64,000 nt of DNA from Pseudomonas graminis (GTDB lineage: Bacteria; Pseudomonadota; Gammaproteobacteria; Pseudomonadales; Pseudomonadaceae). Positions 1 through 9,447 of the stretch are shown piece by piece. Location: positions 186,001 to 250,000 of the forward strand of contig NZ_MTSB01000006.1 in the NCBI RefSeq assembly GCF_002093745.1, given 5' to 3'. Both the position numbers and the translations under genes were made by a program. Each line of letters starts with the position of its first letter. Position 1 is the first letter of the stretch. The notes beneath the pieces were generated by a model, which was given only the letters and a program-made list of their open reading frames with translations, made no database searches and was not told where the DNA came from.

Positions 1-69
1 CGGATATGTAGTGCGGTCAGCGCGCAGTTCTTCTGGCTTGCGGAAAATGACAATAAGTTGCGCTCGTTG

Positions 70-180
70 GACGGAAGATGACATCTTGTTTGACGCGTTC
101 ATGTCATTAATCTTGCCCAATTCGTTCTTAAGTCATTGATTTTTATAGCGTGACGGATGACATTCATGTTGCCCGCCGAC
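70..180. repeat. Possible multi-repeat transposon end
   Basis: Three imperfect copies of one motif lie here: GATGACATCTTGTTTG near 78, ATGTCATTAATCTTGCCC at 101-118 and GATGACATTCATGTTGCCC at 157-174. The last runs into GCCGACA at 174-180. Read inward from 180, the sequence starts TGTCGGCGGGCAAC. A TGT-type terminus followed by spaced transposase-binding repeats is the design of Tn7/Mu/Tn5053-like and IS21-like ends. No transposase is visible because the window starts here. Family assignment is inference. Confidence 0.35.
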
Positions 181-200
181 AGGACGCTTGATCAAACATC

Positions 201-229
201 AACCCCGGCGAAAGCCGGGGTTTTTGTTT
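201..229 (+). terminator. Rho-independent terminator
   Basis: AACCCCGGC (201-209) and GCCGGGGTT (214-222) form a perfect 9-bp stem closed by a GAAA tetraloop and followed by T-rich sequence (223-229). It would terminate rightward transcription entering from outside the window, plausibly gyrB, which usually precedes plsC in Pseudomonas. The gyrB link is inference. Confidence 0.8.
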
Positions 230-400
230 GTGTGGCTCAATTGCCTGATCGATCCGGAGGGCGCGCTTCACCCTCCCCTCACCGTCCCTTAGCCTATTTT
301 TATTGAAGGCGACGTCCACGGGTGTGCAGGCCATTGCTGACTCATTGTGGTTCGATCAGCCCTGGTGTAGGTGACGGTTCCCCTTAATCGCGCGCCAACA

Positions 401-429
401 AAAAACCGACCTCAAAGAGGTCGGTTTTT
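401..429. terminator. Bidirectional intrinsic terminator
   Basis: AAAAACCGACCTC (401-413) pairs with GAGGTCGGTTTTT (417-429) across an AAA loop, with A/T tracts on both sides, so it can act on either strand. It lies downstream of the leftward plsC operon and probably ends it. No gene is visible between the two terminators (230-400). Confidence 0.8.
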
Positions 430-543
430 ATTCATCACGGAAACTTATGCACGGTTTGGAGGTTTTAATCGCGGTGGGAAATAAGCAGTGGAATTAGGGA
501 GTTACCGTCGTTTTCCAATGCTTTTTCAAAAACCGTACACAGG

Positions 544-552
544 TTATCCACA
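544..552 (+). promoter_or_regulatory. Perfect DnaA box
   Basis: TTATCCACA matches the consensus DnaA box exactly and sits just beyond the plsC stop codon. It is one of seven perfect boxes in the first 22.5 kb (others at 1407, 5615, 9503, 14878, 15495, 22445). Whether DnaA binds here is not shown by sequence alone. Confidence 0.5.
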
Positions 553-555
553 AAA

Positions 556-1326
556 TCACGCGGGCACTTTTTCGGTGTCCGTTGCGGGTGCAACCGGTGA
601 GCCCAGTGCGCGTTGGGTGTCTTCATTCCAGGTCTGAACGCGCTCATTCAACGCTGCAATGGCGCGTGGGCCGGTGCCTTCGGCGTACATGGGTTCGCCG
701 ATCACCACTTGAATGGTGCCAGGCTTTTTCCCCCAGCCATCCCGAGGCCAGTATTTCCCGGCATTGTGAGCAATAGGCAGAACCGGCAGATCGGCGTTGA
801 CCGCCAGTGCGGTGCCGCCGCGTGAGAACTTGCCGACCTGACCGTAAGGCACGCGGGTGCCTTCGGGGAAGATCAGGACCCACACGCCGTCCTTGAGCAG
901 CTCGTCGCCCTTCTTGGCGATCTCCCTGAGGGCCGCCTTCGGGTTGTCGCGGTCGATGGCGATAGGGCGCAGCATCGCCATTGCCCAGCCGAAGAACGGC
1001 ACGTACAGCAGCTCACGCTTGAGAACCTGGCTCAGCGGTTCGAAATACGCCGACAGAAAGAAGGTTTCCCACGTGCTCTGATGGTTGGAGATGATCACGC
1101 AAGGTGTTGTCGGTACGTTTTCTGCGCCGGTCACTTCAACCTTGATGTTCAGGAACACGCGGGTCAGCCAGAGGGCACAGCGGCACCAGTAGACATTGAT
1201 GAAGCGATAGCGGGCTTTGAACGGCAGGAAAGGAGCGATGAAAAAGCTCAATGAGCACCACAGCAGCGAGCTGGTGCCCAGCAACAGGTAAAAGAAGAAA
1301 GTCCTGATTGCCTGCATGATCGACAT
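556..1326 (-). CDS. plsC: 1-acyl-sn-glycerol-3-phosphate acyltransferase (PlsC family)
   Basis: This is a 256-aa inner-membrane acyltransferase that adds the second acyl chain to lysophosphatidic acid, making phosphatidic acid for phospholipid synthesis. A hydrophobic N-terminal anchor (about residues 8-36) precedes the family blocks: SNHQSTWE at 80-87 and FPEGTR at 153-158. The acyltransferase motif is usually HX4D; here it reads HX4E (H82, E87). It is the last gene of the leftward glyQ-glyS-gmhB-plsC run, 57 bp after gmhB, and is followed by the terminator at 401-429. Two in-frame ATGs occur at the start (1326 and 1317). It resembles the dnaA-proximal LptA/PlsC paralogue of P. aeruginosa. 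Confidence 0.93.
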   Translation of the reverse strand: MSIMQAIRTFFFYLLLGTSSLLWCSLSFFIAPFLPFKARYRFINVYWCRCALWLTRVFLNIKVEVTGAENVPTTPCVIISNHQSTWETFFLSAYFEPLSQVLKRELLYVPFFGWAMAMLRPIAIDRDNPKAALREIAKKGDELLKDGVWVLIFPEGTRVPYGQVGKFSRGGTALAVNADLPVLPIAHNAGKYWPRDGWGKKPGTIQVVIGEPMYAEGTGPRAIAALNERVQTWNEDTQRALGSPVAPATDTEKVPA

Positions 1327-1383
1327 AGTTACGTTTACCGTACGGGCAGGTGCCCGCTCCTTGAGCGTCTTGAACCTGATGGA

Positions 1384-1938
1384 TCAGCTGTTCAGTGAAG
1401 CGCTGTTGTGGATAAGTTCTGCGGCAACCGCCGCCAGATCGTCAAAAATAAGCGTGCCTTCAGGCACGTCACCGTCCATCGTTCGGCAGCCTTTGCCGGT
1501 CTTGACCAGCACAGGCTGAGAACCGACGGCCAGGGCGGCTTGCAGATCACCTTTGCTGTCGCCCACGAACCACAGACCCTTGAGGTCTGCCGCGTAGTGG
1601 CGGGCAATGGTCTGCAGCATGCCAGGTCTGGGTTTGCGGCAGTCACAGCCTTCGTCCGGCCCATGCGGGCAATAAACGATCAAACCCACCTCGCCACCCT
1701 GCTCTGCCACCAACGTGCGCAGGCGCGCGTGCATGGCGTCGAGTGTGGCCAGGTCGTAGTAACCTCGGGCAATGCCGGACTGGTTGGTGGCAACCGCCAC
1801 CGTCCAGCCAGCCTTGCTCAGATCTGCGATAGCCTGGATCGAGCCGGGAATGGGCAGCCATTCCTCCACCGACTTTATGTAAGCGTCGGAGTCATGATTG
1901 ATCACTCCGTCCCGATCCAGTATCAGCAGTTTCACCAT
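1384..1938 (-). CDS. gmhB: D-glycero-beta-D-manno-heptose 1,7-bisphosphate 7-phosphatase
   Basis: This 184-aa HAD-superfamily phosphatase removes the 7-phosphate from heptose bisphosphate in the ADP-heptose pathway feeding LPS core synthesis. The catalytic motif LDRDGVINHDSD lies at the N-terminus. The Cys/His cluster CPHGPDEGCDC is the zinc-binding loop of GmhB, and FVGDSKGDLQAA is the last HAD motif. The frame stays open upstream into glyS, but the ATG at 1938 begins MVKLLILDRDG and gives the family length. It starts only 10 bp after the glyS stop, so the two are probably co-transcribed. The 3' end of the gene contains a perfect DnaA box (1407-1415). Confidence 0.93.
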   Translation of the reverse strand: MVKLLILDRDGVINHDSDAYIKSVEEWLPIPGSIQAIADLSKAGWTVAVATNQSGIARGYYDLATLDAMHARLRTLVAEQGGEVGLIVYCPHGPDEGCDCRKPRPGMLQTIARHYAADLKGLWFVGDSKGDLQAALAVGSQPVLVKTGKGCRTMDGDVPEGTLIFDDLAAVAAELIHNSASLNS

Positions 1939-1948
1939 CGACCCCTTG

Positions 1949-4003
1949 TCAGCCCAGCAGCGAGATGTCAGCGACGCCGAGGAACAAGCCGCGCAGACGC
2001 GACAACAAGGCATAACGGTTGGCACGCACGTTGGCGTCTTCCGCGTTGACCATGACCGCTTCGAAGAACGCATCGACCGGCTCACGCAGCATGGCCAGAC
2101 GCGCCAGCGATTCGCTGTACTGGCGGTCGGCAGCCATTGGCTGAACGGCGTGATCAGCCTGCTGGATCGCTGAATACAGCGAGAACTCGTTGGCGTTGTC
2201 GAAATACTTCGGCTCGACGGTCTGGGCGATATTGCCCTCGGCCTTGCTCAACAGGTTCGACACGCGCTTGTTCACGGCAGCCAGTGCAGCGGCCTGCGGC
2301 AGTTTGCGGAACGCTTGAACCGCCTGAACGCGCTGATCGAAATCAAGCGCCGAGGCAGGCTGCAAGGCACGCACCGAGAGGTACACCGCCACATCGACGC
2401 CTTCGTCTTCGTAACGCGCACGCAGGCGGTCGAAGATGAACTCCAGCACCTGCTCCGCCAGACCGGCCGGCTTGATCTTGGCACCAAACTGCGTGACCGC
2501 GAATTTCACGGTCTCGACCAGGTTCAGGTCGAGCTTCTTCTCGATCAGGATTCGCAGGATGCCCAGCGCTGCACGACGCAGCGCATACGGGTCCTTGCTG
2601 CCGGTGGGCAGCATGCCGATACCGAAGATACCGACCAGCGTGTCGAGCTTGTCAGCGATAGCAACCGCTGCACCGGTCAGTGTGGTCGGCAGTTCGGCAC
2701 CTGCGCCGCGTGGCATGTACTGCTCGTTGAGCGCCAGCGCGACATCTTCCGGCTCGCCGTCGGCCTTGGCGTAGTAGTAACCGGCAATGCCCTGCATTTC
2801 CGGAAACTCGCCCACCATCTCGCTCGACAGGTCGCACTTGGACAACAGGCCCGCACGCGCTGCACGCTGAGCGTCGCCGCCGATGCGGGGGGCGATGTAG
2901 GCGGCAAGCTTCGAAACACGTTCGGCCTTGTCGAACACGCTGCCCAGCTGAGCCTGGAACACGACGTTTTTCAGGCGGTCGTTGAAGGTTTCCAGCTTCT
3001 GCTTCTTGTCCTGCTTGAAGAAGAACTCGGCGTCGGTGAGGCGTGGACGAACCACTTTCTCGTTACCGGCGATGATCTGTGCAGGGTCCTTGCTTTCGAT
3101 GTTGGCCACTGTGATGAAGCGCGGCAGCAGCTTGCCATCGACATCCAGCAGGCAGAAATACTTCTGGTTGTCCTGCATGGTGGTAATCAGGGCTTCCTGA
3201 GGGACTTCCAGGAAACGCTCTTCGAACGAACACACCAGTGGAACCGGCCACTCGACCAGCCCCGCCACTTCATCCAGCAGGCTTGGCGGCACGATGGCCG
3301 TGCCTTCCTGCTGGGTCGCCAGCTCTTCGACGCGCTTGCTGATGATCTGGCGACGTTCGTTGAAGTCGGCCAGCACATGAGCCGCGCGCAGGTCGCCAAG
3401 GTAACCGGCAGGCGAGGAAATACGGACGTCTTCCGGATGATGGAAGCGGTGGCCGCGAGAATGACGACCGGCGCTCTGGGCGAGGATCGTGCAATCAACA
3501 ACCTGATCGCCGAACAGCATGACCAGCCACTGGGTCGGCCGCACGAACTCTTCCTTGCGAGCGCCCCAGCGCATGCGCTTGGCAATCGGCAGGTCGTTCA
3601 GCGAGTCTTCGACAATGGTCGGCAGCAGGGACATCGTCGGCTTGCCGAGGATGGTCTGGCTGTAACGCAGTTTTGGACCGCTCTGATCGATTTCGCTCAG
3701 GTCGACGCCGCACTTCTTGGCGAAGCCCAGTGCTGCCTGAGTCGGGTTGCCGTCAGCGTCGAACGCTGCCTGACGCGGTGGGCCGTCGAGGTTGACGCTG
3801 CGATCCGGTTGTTGCGTGGCCAGTGCGGTGATCAGCACAGCCAGACGACGCGGTGCGGCATAGACCTGTTTGGCGCTGTAGGTCAGCCCTGCGCCCTGCA
3901 GGCCCTTTTCAATGCCGGCCAGAAAAGCATCGGCCAGGGAAACGAGGGTCTTGGGTGGCAGTTCTTCTGTGCCCAGTTCGACCAGAAAATCTTGAGCACT
4001 CAT
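1949..4003 (-). CDS. glyS: Glycyl-tRNA synthetase beta subunit
   Basis: The beta subunit (684 aa) of the bacterial alpha2-beta2 glycyl-tRNA synthetase works in tRNA recognition and aminoacylation together with GlyQ. The protein begins [20 protein letters not shown], typical of GlyS, and its length matches the family. Its start overlaps the glyQ stop by a few bases (4000-4003), which suggests translational coupling and equal production of the subunits. Confidence 0.97.
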   Translation of the reverse strand: MSAQDFLVELGTEELPPKTLVSLADAFLAGIEKGLQGAGLTYSAKQVYAAPRRLAVLITALATQQPDRSVNLDGPPRQAAFDADGNPTQAALGFAKKCGVDLSEIDQSGPKLRYSQTILGKPTMSLLPTIVEDSLNDLPIAKRMRWGARKEEFVRPTQWLVMLFGDQVVDCTILAQSAGRHSRGHRFHHPEDVRISSPAGYLGDLRAAHVLADFNERRQIISKRVEELATQQEGTAIVPPSLLDEVAGLVEWPVPLVCSFEERFLEVPQEALITTMQDNQKYFCLLDVDGKLLPRFITVANIESKDPAQIIAGNEKVVRPRLTDAEFFFKQDKKQKLETFNDRLKNVVFQAQLGSVFDKAERVSKLAAYIAPRIGGDAQRAARAGLLSKCDLSSEMVGEFPEMQGIAGYYYAKADGEPEDVALALNEQYMPRGAGAELPTTLTGAAVAIADKLDTLVGIFGIGMLPTGSKDPYALRRAALGILRILIEKKLDLNLVETVKFAVTQFGAKIKPAGLAEQVLEFIFDRLRARYEDEGVDVAVYLSVRALQPASALDFDQRVQAVQAFRKLPQAAALAAVNKRVSNLLSKAEGNIAQTVEPKYFDNANEFSLYSAIQQADHAVQPMAADRQYSESLARLAMLREPVDAFFEAVMVNAEDANVRANRYALLSRLRGLFLGVADISLLG

Positions 4004-4947
4004 TGCGCTGCCTCCAGCTTGGCCAACACTTCATCGCGTAGATCGGGCGGCGCCATCGGGAAGCCGAGACGGGCACGGGCTTGCAGGTAGGCCTGAGCCA
4101 CCGAACGGGCCAGCGTGCGCACGCGCAGAATGTATTGCTGACGCGCAGTCACGGAAATCGCGCGGCGGGCGTCGAGCAGGTTGAACGTGTGCGAAGCCTT
4201 GAGGACCATTTCGTAACCCGGCAATGGCAACTCCAGCTCGATCAGGTGCGCGGCTTCGCTTTCGTAGAAGTCGAACAGTTCGAACAGTTTGTCGACGTTG
4301 GCGTGTTCGAAGTTGTAGGTCGACTGCTCCACCTCGTTCTGGTGGAACACGTCGCCATAGGTCACTTTACCGAATGGACCGTCAGCCCAGACCAGATCGT
4401 AGACCGAGTCCACGCCCTGCTGGTACATCGCCAGGCGCTCGAGGCCGTAAGTGATTTCGCCGGTGACCGGGTAGCATTCCAGGCCGCCGACCTGCTGGAA
4501 GTAGGTGAACTGCGAGACTTCCATGCCGTTGAGCCAGATTTCCCAGCCCAGACCCCAGGCGCCCAGCGTCGGCGATTCCCAGTTGTCTTCGACAAACCGT
4601 ACGTCATGCACCAGCGGATCGAGCCCGATGTGCTTGAGCGAGCCCAGGTACAGTTCCTGAAAGTTGTCCGGGTTAGGCTTGAGAATCACCTGAAACTGAT
4701 AGTAATGCTGCAGGCGGTTCGGGTTCTCGCCGTAACGGCCGTCAGTCGGACGACGGCTTGGCTGTACGTAAGCGGCGTTCCAGGTTTCCGGGCCTACGGC
4801 GCGCAGAAACGTGGCAGTGTGGAACGTGCCGGCGCCTACTTCCATATCGTAGGGCTGAAGTACCACGCAACCTTGTTCTGCCCAGTATTGCTGGAGGGCG
4901 AGGATCAAGTCTTGGAAGGTACGCACGGCTGGCGTAGGCTGGCTCAC
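4000..4947 (-). CDS. glyQ: Glycyl-tRNA synthetase alpha subunit
   Basis: The alpha subunit (315 aa) carries the class II catalytic core that activates glycine. I chose the GTG at 4947 (protein beginning with [18 protein letters not shown]), which has a GGTGA ribosome site just upstream and gives the usual GlyQ length. The frame remains open to 5067 but would then run over the promoter. It is the first gene of the glyQ-glyS-gmhB-plsC operon and is divergent from tag. No glycine riboswitch or T-box was seen upstream. Confidence 0.97.
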   Translation of the reverse strand: MSQPTPAVRTFQDLILALQQYWAEQGCVVLQPYDMEVGAGTFHTATFLRAVGPETWNAAYVQPSRRPTDGRYGENPNRLQHYYQFQVILKPNPDNFQELYLGSLKHIGLDPLVHDVRFVEDNWESPTLGAWGLGWEIWLNGMEVSQFTYFQQVGGLECYPVTGEITYGLERLAMYQQGVDSVYDLVWADGPFGKVTYGDVFHQNEVEQSTYNFEHANVDKLFELFDFYESEAAHLIELELPLPGYEMVLKASHTFNLLDARRAISVTARQQYILRVRTLARSVAQAYLQARARLGFPMAPPDLRDEVLAKLEAAQ

Positions 4948-4985
4948 AAATTTCACCTGTGCTGGGCTGCGATTCAAAGAGCGGG

Positions 4986-4991
4986 AGTATA
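4986..4991 (-). promoter_or_regulatory. Candidate -10 box for glyQ
   Basis: On the minus strand the sequence reads TATACT, an almost ideal -10 hexamer, 38 bp before the chosen glyQ GTG. A weak -35 (TGGACG) lies about 15 bp further upstream. The placement supports the GTG start at 4947. Confidence 0.5.
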
Positions 4992-5026
4992 CCCGATTCG
5001 GCCGCACGTCCACTCTTGGGAGCCCT

Positions 5027-5578
5027 ATGACACGCTGCTTTTGGTGCAACGAAGACCCCCTGTACATCGCTTATCACGATCAGGAGTGGGGAGTGCCGCT
5101 GCGCGATGCGCAGAAGCTCTTCGAGTTGCTTTTGCTCGAAGGGTTCCAGGCGGGGTTGTCGTGGATCACGATTCTCAAGCGCCGGGCGCGTTATCGCGAG
5201 GTTTTGCACGGCTTTGATGCCGAGCGGCTGGCACAATTGAGTGACGCCGAGATCGAAGCGCTGATGCTTGACCCGACCATCATTCGCAACCGGCTCAAAC
5301 TCAAGGCCGTGCGCACCAACGCGCGGGCCTGGCTGGCGCTCGAAGACCCGGTCAGCCTGCTCTGGTCGTTTGTCGGTGGCGAGCCGAAGGTCAATCATTT
5401 CAAGGATCGCAGTGAAGTGCCGGCGATCACCGTCGAGGCCGAGGCGATGAGCAAGGCGCTGAAAAAGGCCGGCTTCACCTTTGTGGGTCCGACGATCTGT
5501 TATGCGTACATGCAGGCCAGCGGCATGGTCATGGACCACACCGTCGATTGTGATCGATACGCGGTGTTGAGCCGCTGA
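5027..5578 (+). CDS. tag: DNA-3-methyladenine glycosylase I
   Basis: This 183-aa helix-hairpin-helix base-excision enzyme releases 3-methyladenine from alkylated DNA. The N-terminal CFWC and YHDQEWG motifs and the C-terminal DHTVDC supply the zinc ligands of the TAG family (C4, H17, H171, C175), and the length is standard. It is transcribed away from glyQ and followed 37 bp later by lpxL in the same direction. Confidence 0.95.
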   Translation: MTRCFWCNEDPLYIAYHDQEWGVPLRDAQKLFELLLLEGFQAGLSWITILKRRARYREVLHGFDAERLAQLSDAEIEALMLDPTIIRNRLKLKAVRTNARAWLALEDPVSLLWSFVGGEPKVNHFKDRSEVPAITVEAEAMSKALKKAGFTFVGPTICYAYMQASGMVMDHTVDCDRYAVLSR

Positions 5579-5615
5579 CGTTACACTACCCGCCTCGATA
5601 ATCTGGGAGTCATCT

Positions 5616-6503
5616 GTGGATAAGTTCAAAGGCGCCGTAATGGTCGGGGCGTTGCGTTTGTTTGCGTTGTTGCCGTGGCGAGCCGTGCAGTGGGTCGGCA
5701 CGGCCATCGGCTGGTTGATGTGGAAACTGCCTAACCGCTCACGCGAGGTGGCACGGATCAATCTGTCCAAGTGTTTTCCCGAGCTGAGCGAGCCGGAGCT
5801 GGAAAAGCTGGTCGGCCGCAGCCTGATGGATATCGGCAAGACGCTGACCGAAAGTGCCTGCGCGTGGATCTGGCCTGCACAGAAATCGATCAATCTGGTG
5901 CGTGAGGTCGAAGGGCTAGATGTGCTCAAGGATGCGCTGGCCTCTGGCAAAGGCGTGGTCGGCATCACCAGCCACCTGGGCAACTGGGAAGTGCTTAATC
6001 ATTTCTATTGCAGCCAGTGCAAGCCGATCATTTTCTATCGCCCCCCTAAATTGAAGGCGGTGGATGACCTGCTGCGCAAACAGCGTGTGCAGTTGGGCAA
6101 CCGGGTGGCGGCGTCGACCAAGGAAGGGATCCTCAGCGTTATCAAGGAAGTGCGCAAAGGCGGCTCGGTGGGCATTCCGGCCGATCCGGAGCCGGCAGAA
6201 TCGGCGGGCATCTTCGTCCCGTTCTGCGGCACCCAGGCGCTGACCAGCAAGTTTGTGCCGAACATGCTCGCTGGAGGCAAGGCGGTCGGCGTATTCCTGC
6301 ACGCCATGCGCCTGCCGGACGGTTCAGGCTACAAAGTGGTACTGGAAGCCGCTCCGGAAGCCATGTACAGCACCGACACCGAAACCTCGGCAGCGGCAAT
6401 GAGCAAAGTGGTCGAGAAGTACGTACGGGCCTACCCGAGCCAGTACATGTGGACCATGAAACGCTTCAAGAAACGCCCGGCAGGTGAAGCGCGCTGGTAT
6501 TAG
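5616..6503 (+). CDS. lpxL: Lipid A biosynthesis late acyltransferase (LpxL/HtrB family)
   Basis: This 295-aa inner-membrane enzyme transfers a secondary acyl chain (lauroyl-type) from acyl-ACP to lipid A. A hydrophobic N-terminus precedes the catalytic HX4E motif HLGNWE (120-125). Later blocks include IFYRPPKLKAVDDLLRKQR and GIPADPEPAESAGIFVPFCG. Translation starts at a GTG (5616), with GGGAG upstream; this start overlaps a perfect DnaA box (5615-5623). It sits beside tag as in other pseudomonads. The exact acyl chain cannot be read from sequence. The repeat array at 6503 begins at its stop codon. Confidence 0.92.
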   Translation: MDKFKGAVMVGALRLFALLPWRAVQWVGTAIGWLMWKLPNRSREVARINLSKCFPELSEPELEKLVGRSLMDIGKTLTESACAWIWPAQKSINLVREVEGLDVLKDALASGKGVVGITSHLGNWEVLNHFYCSQCKPIIFYRPPKLKAVDDLLRKQRVQLGNRVAASTKEGILSVIKEVRKGGSVGIPADPEPAESAGIFVPFCGTQALTSKFVPNMLAGGKAVGVFLHAMRLPDGSGYKVVLEAAPEAMYSTDTETSAAAMSKVVEKYVRAYPSQYMWTMKRFKKRPAGEARWY

Positions 6504-6933
6504 GAAAGATCGGACGCAGAGCGTCCAGAACTGCATGCGACGCAGAGCGCCGCACGATAGTCGAGAGTATCGTTCCTCACGATGCAGCCCGGACACCTCT
6601 CGTTCCGCACGCTCCGCGTTACAGATCTGTGCCGCGTCGCACGGGAAAGATCGGACGCAGAGCGTCCAGAACTGCATGCGACGCGGAGCGCCGCACGATA
6701 GTCGAGAGTACCGTGCCTCACGCTCCAGCCCGGACACCTCTCGTTCCGCACGCTCCGCGTTACAGATCTGTGCCGCGTCGCACGGGAAAGATCGGACGCA
6801 GAGCGTCCAGAACTGCATGCGACGCGGAGCGCCGCACGATAGCCTCATGCTCCAGCCCGGACACCTCTCGTTCCGCACGCTCCGCGTCACAGATCTATGC
6901 CGCGCCGCCTGCTCAAGATCGGACGCAGAGCGG
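6503..6933. repeat. Tandem array of GACGC-rich palindromic repeat
   Basis: Two full units of 141 bp begin GGAAAGATCGGACGCAGAGC at 6503 and 6644. A third at 6785 is shortened by a deletion of the segment after CGCACGATAG, and a stub starts at 6914. Each unit contains small palindromes (GGACGC..GCGTCC and GCATGCGACGC) and the phrase CGGACACCTCTCGTTCC. Related single copies lie at 21377-21535 and 62517-62590, with a remnant near 19748. Reading frames crossing the array look like by-products of the 141-bp (3n) periodicity. Confidence 0.85.
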
Positions 6934-6949
6934 CGGTTGCGCGCTGGAT

Positions 6950-9304
6950 TTAGCTCGCCGCCGCAATCAATCCGCGCCGTTCCAATGCTACTTGCGCCCC
7001 TTCCGAGCTCATCCTCACCAGGTTCACCGGGATGGATTTTGCCGCCGGGGTGTTGCTGCGGCTGTCACGGTTGGCCAAGGGCAGCAGGCCATTGGTTTCC
7101 GGGTAGTACGCCGCGCAGCAGCCTTGCGGCACATCATAGGGGATGACCTTGAAGCCCGGTGCGCGACGCGGCGTGGTCAGGTCCAGCGCGGTCTGGAATT
7201 CGATGTAATCCCCGGCCTTCAACCCCAGGCGTTCGATGTCCTGCGGATTGAGCATCACCACCATGCGGTCGCCAAAAATATCCCGATAACGGTCATCGTT
7301 GGAATACACCGTGGTGTTGAACTGATCATGGCTGCGGATCGTCATCAACTGCAGATGCTTCGCGCCCGGTGGCGTGTCGTCCTCGTCGTAGATCCCTTCA
7401 GTAAAGAGGAAGTTGGCCTTGCCGGACTCGGTGTCCCACTTACGCTCGCTGGCAGCGTTGGGCAGGCGGAAACCGCCGGGTTCTAGGATGCGCTGATTGA
7501 AGTCGTAAAACTGCTCGGGCAGCACTTCTTCGATCTTGTCGCGGATTCGTGCGTAGTCGTTCACGTAGCTGTCCCAGTCCACCTTGGGGTTGGGCGCAAG
7601 CGTTGCCTTGGCGATACCAGCGATGATGGCGACTTCGGAAATCAGATGCTTCGACGCAGGCTCCAGCATGCCGGTCGAGCCATGCACCATCGACATCGAG
7701 TCTTCGACCGTGATGGTTTGCGCCACGCCGTTCTGCATGTCCCGTTCCGAGCGCGCCACGCAGGGCAGCAAAAAGGCTTTCTGGCCATGCACCGTGGCAC
7801 TGCGGTTGAGTTTGGTGTTGACCAGCACAGTCATTTTCAAGCGGTTGACGGTCGGGCAGATCACGTCGGTATCCGGAATGGCGCGGAAAAAATTGCCGCC
7901 CATGCAAATGAGGGCTTCCACCTCGCCACGCAGCAAGGCTTCGCAGGTTTCAGCCACGGCGTGCCCTTTTTCTCTGGACGCCTCGAAACCGAACACCTTG
8001 CTCATGCTGGCCAGAAACGGCTCACCGGCTTTTTCATAGATGCCCATCGTCCGGTCGCCCTGCACATTGGAATGCCCGCGCACCGGACAGGCCCCGGCAC
8101 CGAGCTTGCCGATGTTGCCGCGTAACAGCAGCAGGTTGATGATCTGCTGCATCGCGTCACCGCCGCGCTTGTGCTGAGTAATGCCCATGCCCCAGCAGCA
8201 GATGACTCGTTCCGAGCGTATGTAGACCGCCGCCACATCCTCCATCGCCTGACGTGTCAGCCCCGAGTGACGCTCGATGATTTCCCACGGTAACTGTCGG
8301 CAGTAATCGGCGTACTGCTCCAGGCCGTGGGTGTGTTCTTCAATGAAGGCCACATCGAGCACGCGTGGCCGATGATCACGCTGAGCCGCGTCATCCGCTT
8401 CGATGACGGCTTTGCAGATACCCTGCAGGGCGATCATGTCGCCGCCGATCCTGACCTGATGATACTGCGAGCTGATCTCCACGCCATGCAGGCTGAGCAT
8501 GTCGCGCCGATCTTGGGGTGAAGCAAAGCGTACCAGCGCCTTCTCGCGCAGCGGATTGAACGAGATGATGCTGGCACCGCGACGGGCGGCAGCGTGCAGC
8601 TCGGACATCATGCGCGGGCTGTTGCTTCCGGGGTTCTGGCCAATGATGAAAATCGCGTCGGCGTTCTCGAAGTCTTCCAGCGTCGTGGTGCCCTTGCCGA
8701 CCCCGATTGACTCCGGCAGCGCCACGGTGGTGGTCTCATGGCACATGTTCGAGCAATCAGGGAAATTGGCCATGCCGTACAGGCGGCCAAACAGCTGATA
8801 CAGAAACGCCGCTTCGTTCGAGGTGCGCCCGGAAGTGTACAGTTCCAGTTTCCACGGGTCGCTCAGATGGCGCAGCTCTTCACCGATCTCGGCAAAGGCC
8901 TCATTCCAACTGACGGGCAAGTATTTGTCGCTGGCAGCGTCGTAGCGCATCGGCTCGGCAATGCGGCCCTGTTTTTCCAGATCGTGATCGCTCCAGGTGG
9001 CCAGCTCACTGACCGTATGCTGGGCGAAAAACTCAGGCGTCACGCGTTTTTTTGTCGATTCCCAAGCCAGTGCCTTGGCACCGTTCTCACAGTATTCAAA
9101 AGTGTGCGGCTTTTTTGGGTCGGGCCAGGAACAGCTGGGGCAATCGAAACCGCCAGGCTTGTTCATGGACAGCAGCGTGCGGTTGCCCTTGATCAGCACA
9201 TGCTGGTGCAACAGGTGTTTGTTGACCGCATTCAGCGCGGGCCAGCCGCCCGCCGGGGAACCGTCGGTTTGCGAGCCTTGAAGGGGGGCATTGGAGTCGG
9301 ACAT
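6950..9304 (-). CDS. FdhF/YdeP family molybdopterin oxidoreductase
   Basis: This 784-aa protein is related to the catalytic subunit of formate dehydrogenase H and to E. coli YdeP (acid-resistance associated), in the bis-MGD molybdopterin family. N-terminal cysteines (CPSC at 55-58, another near 72) could hold a 4Fe-4S cluster. Downstream are molybdopterin-binding blocks such as FIIGQNPGSNSPRMMSEL, CCWGMGITQHKRGGDAMQQI and a C-terminal MopB-type beta-barrel. No partner subunit, maturation gene or second redox subunit lies beside it, so its substrate and electron acceptor are unknown. It is transcribed alone, leftward, between the repeat array and trkA. Confidence 0.88.
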   Translation of the reverse strand: MSDSNAPLQGSQTDGSPAGGWPALNAVNKHLLHQHVLIKGNRTLLSMNKPGGFDCPSCSWPDPKKPHTFEYCENGAKALAWESTKKRVTPEFFAQHTVSELATWSDHDLEKQGRIAEPMRYDAASDKYLPVSWNEAFAEIGEELRHLSDPWKLELYTSGRTSNEAAFLYQLFGRLYGMANFPDCSNMCHETTTVALPESIGVGKGTTTLEDFENADAIFIIGQNPGSNSPRMMSELHAAARRGASIISFNPLREKALVRFASPQDRRDMLSLHGVEISSQYHQVRIGGDMIALQGICKAVIEADDAAQRDHRPRVLDVAFIEEHTHGLEQYADYCRQLPWEIIERHSGLTRQAMEDVAAVYIRSERVICCWGMGITQHKRGGDAMQQIINLLLLRGNIGKLGAGACPVRGHSNVQGDRTMGIYEKAGEPFLASMSKVFGFEASREKGHAVAETCEALLRGEVEALICMGGNFFRAIPDTDVICPTVNRLKMTVLVNTKLNRSATVHGQKAFLLPCVARSERDMQNGVAQTITVEDSMSMVHGSTGMLEPASKHLISEVAIIAGIAKATLAPNPKVDWDSYVNDYARIRDKIEEVLPEQFYDFNQRILEPGGFRLPNAASERKWDTESGKANFLFTEGIYDEDDTPPGAKHLQLMTIRSHDQFNTTVYSNDDRYRDIFGDRMVVMLNPQDIERLGLKAGDYIEFQTALDLTTPRRAPGFKVIPYDVPQGCCAAYYPETNGLLPLANRDSRSNTPAAKSIPVNLVRMSSEGAQVALERRGLIAAAS

Positions 9305-9447
9305 TGCGTATGTTTTCCCTGGTAAAGCCCGTCACAGGCTTAGTGCGCGTGTACGTGTGATACACGGGCCCAAGGAGAATTCGCCCGGATCGACGAGCGT
9401 TGCCGACCGGTCGGGTCGGCAAGAGGTTCATTCAGGATGGCGGCTGT

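Noticed and set aside
2315..4090. 591-codon plus-strand open frame
   Set aside because: Antisense to glyS; composition and lack of motifs mark it as a shadow.
4948..5026. Glycine riboswitch or T-box before glyQ
   Set aside because: The glyQ-tag space is only 79 bp and shows a simple promoter; no riboswitch core could be found.
6484..7486. Long open frames across the tandem repeats (about 190-285 codons, both strands)
   Set aside because: They follow the 141-bp periodicity, encode repeated Arg/Ser/Cys-rich sequence with no homologue pattern, and overlap the repeat array and the ydeP 3' end.
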